From positions 22,336,501 to 22,400,500 of the forward strand of contig NC_079879.1 of assembly GCF_029227915.1 (NCBI RefSeq): DNA of 64,000 bases, written 5' to 3'. The position numbers and the translations under genes were made by a program. Below the pieces are notes generated by a model. That model did no database searches and had not been told where the DNA came from. It saw only the letters and a list, made by a program, of their open reading frames with translations. Positions within the stretch are counted from its first letter, which is position 1, and each line of letters opens with the position of its first letter. This document shows, in pieces, positions 63,832 to 64,000 of this stretch. The DNA comes from Hydractinia symbiolongicarpus (taxonomy: Eukaryota; Cnidaria; Hydrozoa; Anthoathecata; Hydractiniidae).

Positions 63832-64000
63832 TCTTTACTGAAAGTCACTGCAAGATAGCAGTAAATGAAAAACAAGCTGTCAGTTGTCAGTACACCAACT
63901 TAGAATATCCTGGAAAGTTCGAGTGGGGAATGCAGATGTTGGTGTATCTTTAACTTTAAACGTATGTTTACAGGCAGAACTGATTTGAAGCGTTTTTGAA

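Larger units (their letters stand above)
62090..64000. other. Right flank: GT31 upstream region and unassigned exon candidates
   Basis: Contains the GT31 5' flank and a common MITE-family copy at about 63395-63500 (AGTTTCCAGTGATTCTTGG .. CCTGGGAACGAGAACG). Two isolated exon candidates are listed separately. Nothing else recognisable. Confidence 0.5.

Overview
The window is eukaryotic nuclear DNA, most likely from a cnidarian and plausibly a hydrozoan. It is AT-rich. Its genes are split into many short exons by GT-AG introns, and the intergenic DNA is packed with small inverted-repeat elements. It also carries a DEG/ENaC channel that resembles the peptide-gated HyNaC channels of Hydra, a Penelope-like retroelement and no prokaryotic gene organisation. 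The phylum is an inference from these features; the exon-intron structure is directly visible. I rebuilt seven multi-exon genes by hand, joining exons with consensus splice sites and continuous phase.

Layout. 290-8931 (+): a 14-exon proprotein convertase (PC1/3-like kexin/subtilase) whose P domain is split by a long acidic and basic insertion. 10646-13829 (-): an 8-exon uracil phosphoribosyltransferase homologue. 13830-19468: repeats, including a TTAA-flanked MITE and a large foldback element, plus several short coding-looking minus-strand segments that I could not assemble. 19469-21744 (+): a 3-exon seven-zinc-finger protein containing an in-frame heptad repeat. 21745-27763: intergenic, with a minisatellite, a decayed LINE, satellite-like repeats and a MITE with long terminal inverted repeats. 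27764-31658 (-): a complete 6-exon DEG/ENaC channel. 31659-40150: gene-poor and repeat-rich. 40151-49078 (-): the complete 7-exon PEX1 gene. 49079-54760: a 63-bp-subrepeat element interrupted by a 4.7-kb inverted dimer of a Penelope-like element. 56850-60094 (+): a 7-exon gene matching the DUF4464/CABCOCO1 ciliary family. 60240-62089 (-): a 2-exon GT31 glycosyltransferase with an apparent 1-nt frameshift, convergent with the previous gene. 62090-64000: two unassigned exon candidates.

The genes do not form a pathway. They are housekeeping (PEX1, UPRT), secretory and neuropeptide-related (convertase, peptide-gated-type channel), Golgi (GT31), ciliary (DUF4464) and nuclear (zinc finger) functions side by side. 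A loose functional link is that convertases mature neuropeptides and HyNaC-type channels are gated by neuropeptides, but the two genes are about 19 kb apart and I see no sign of co-regulation.

The most notable observations are the insertion inside the convertase P domain, which carries its own R-x-K-R site; the Penelope inverted dimer, whose equal-length arms are flanked by a single target-site duplication; non-canonical residues in the ENaC selectivity filter and in the PEX1 D2 Walker A motif; and a large population of MITEs.
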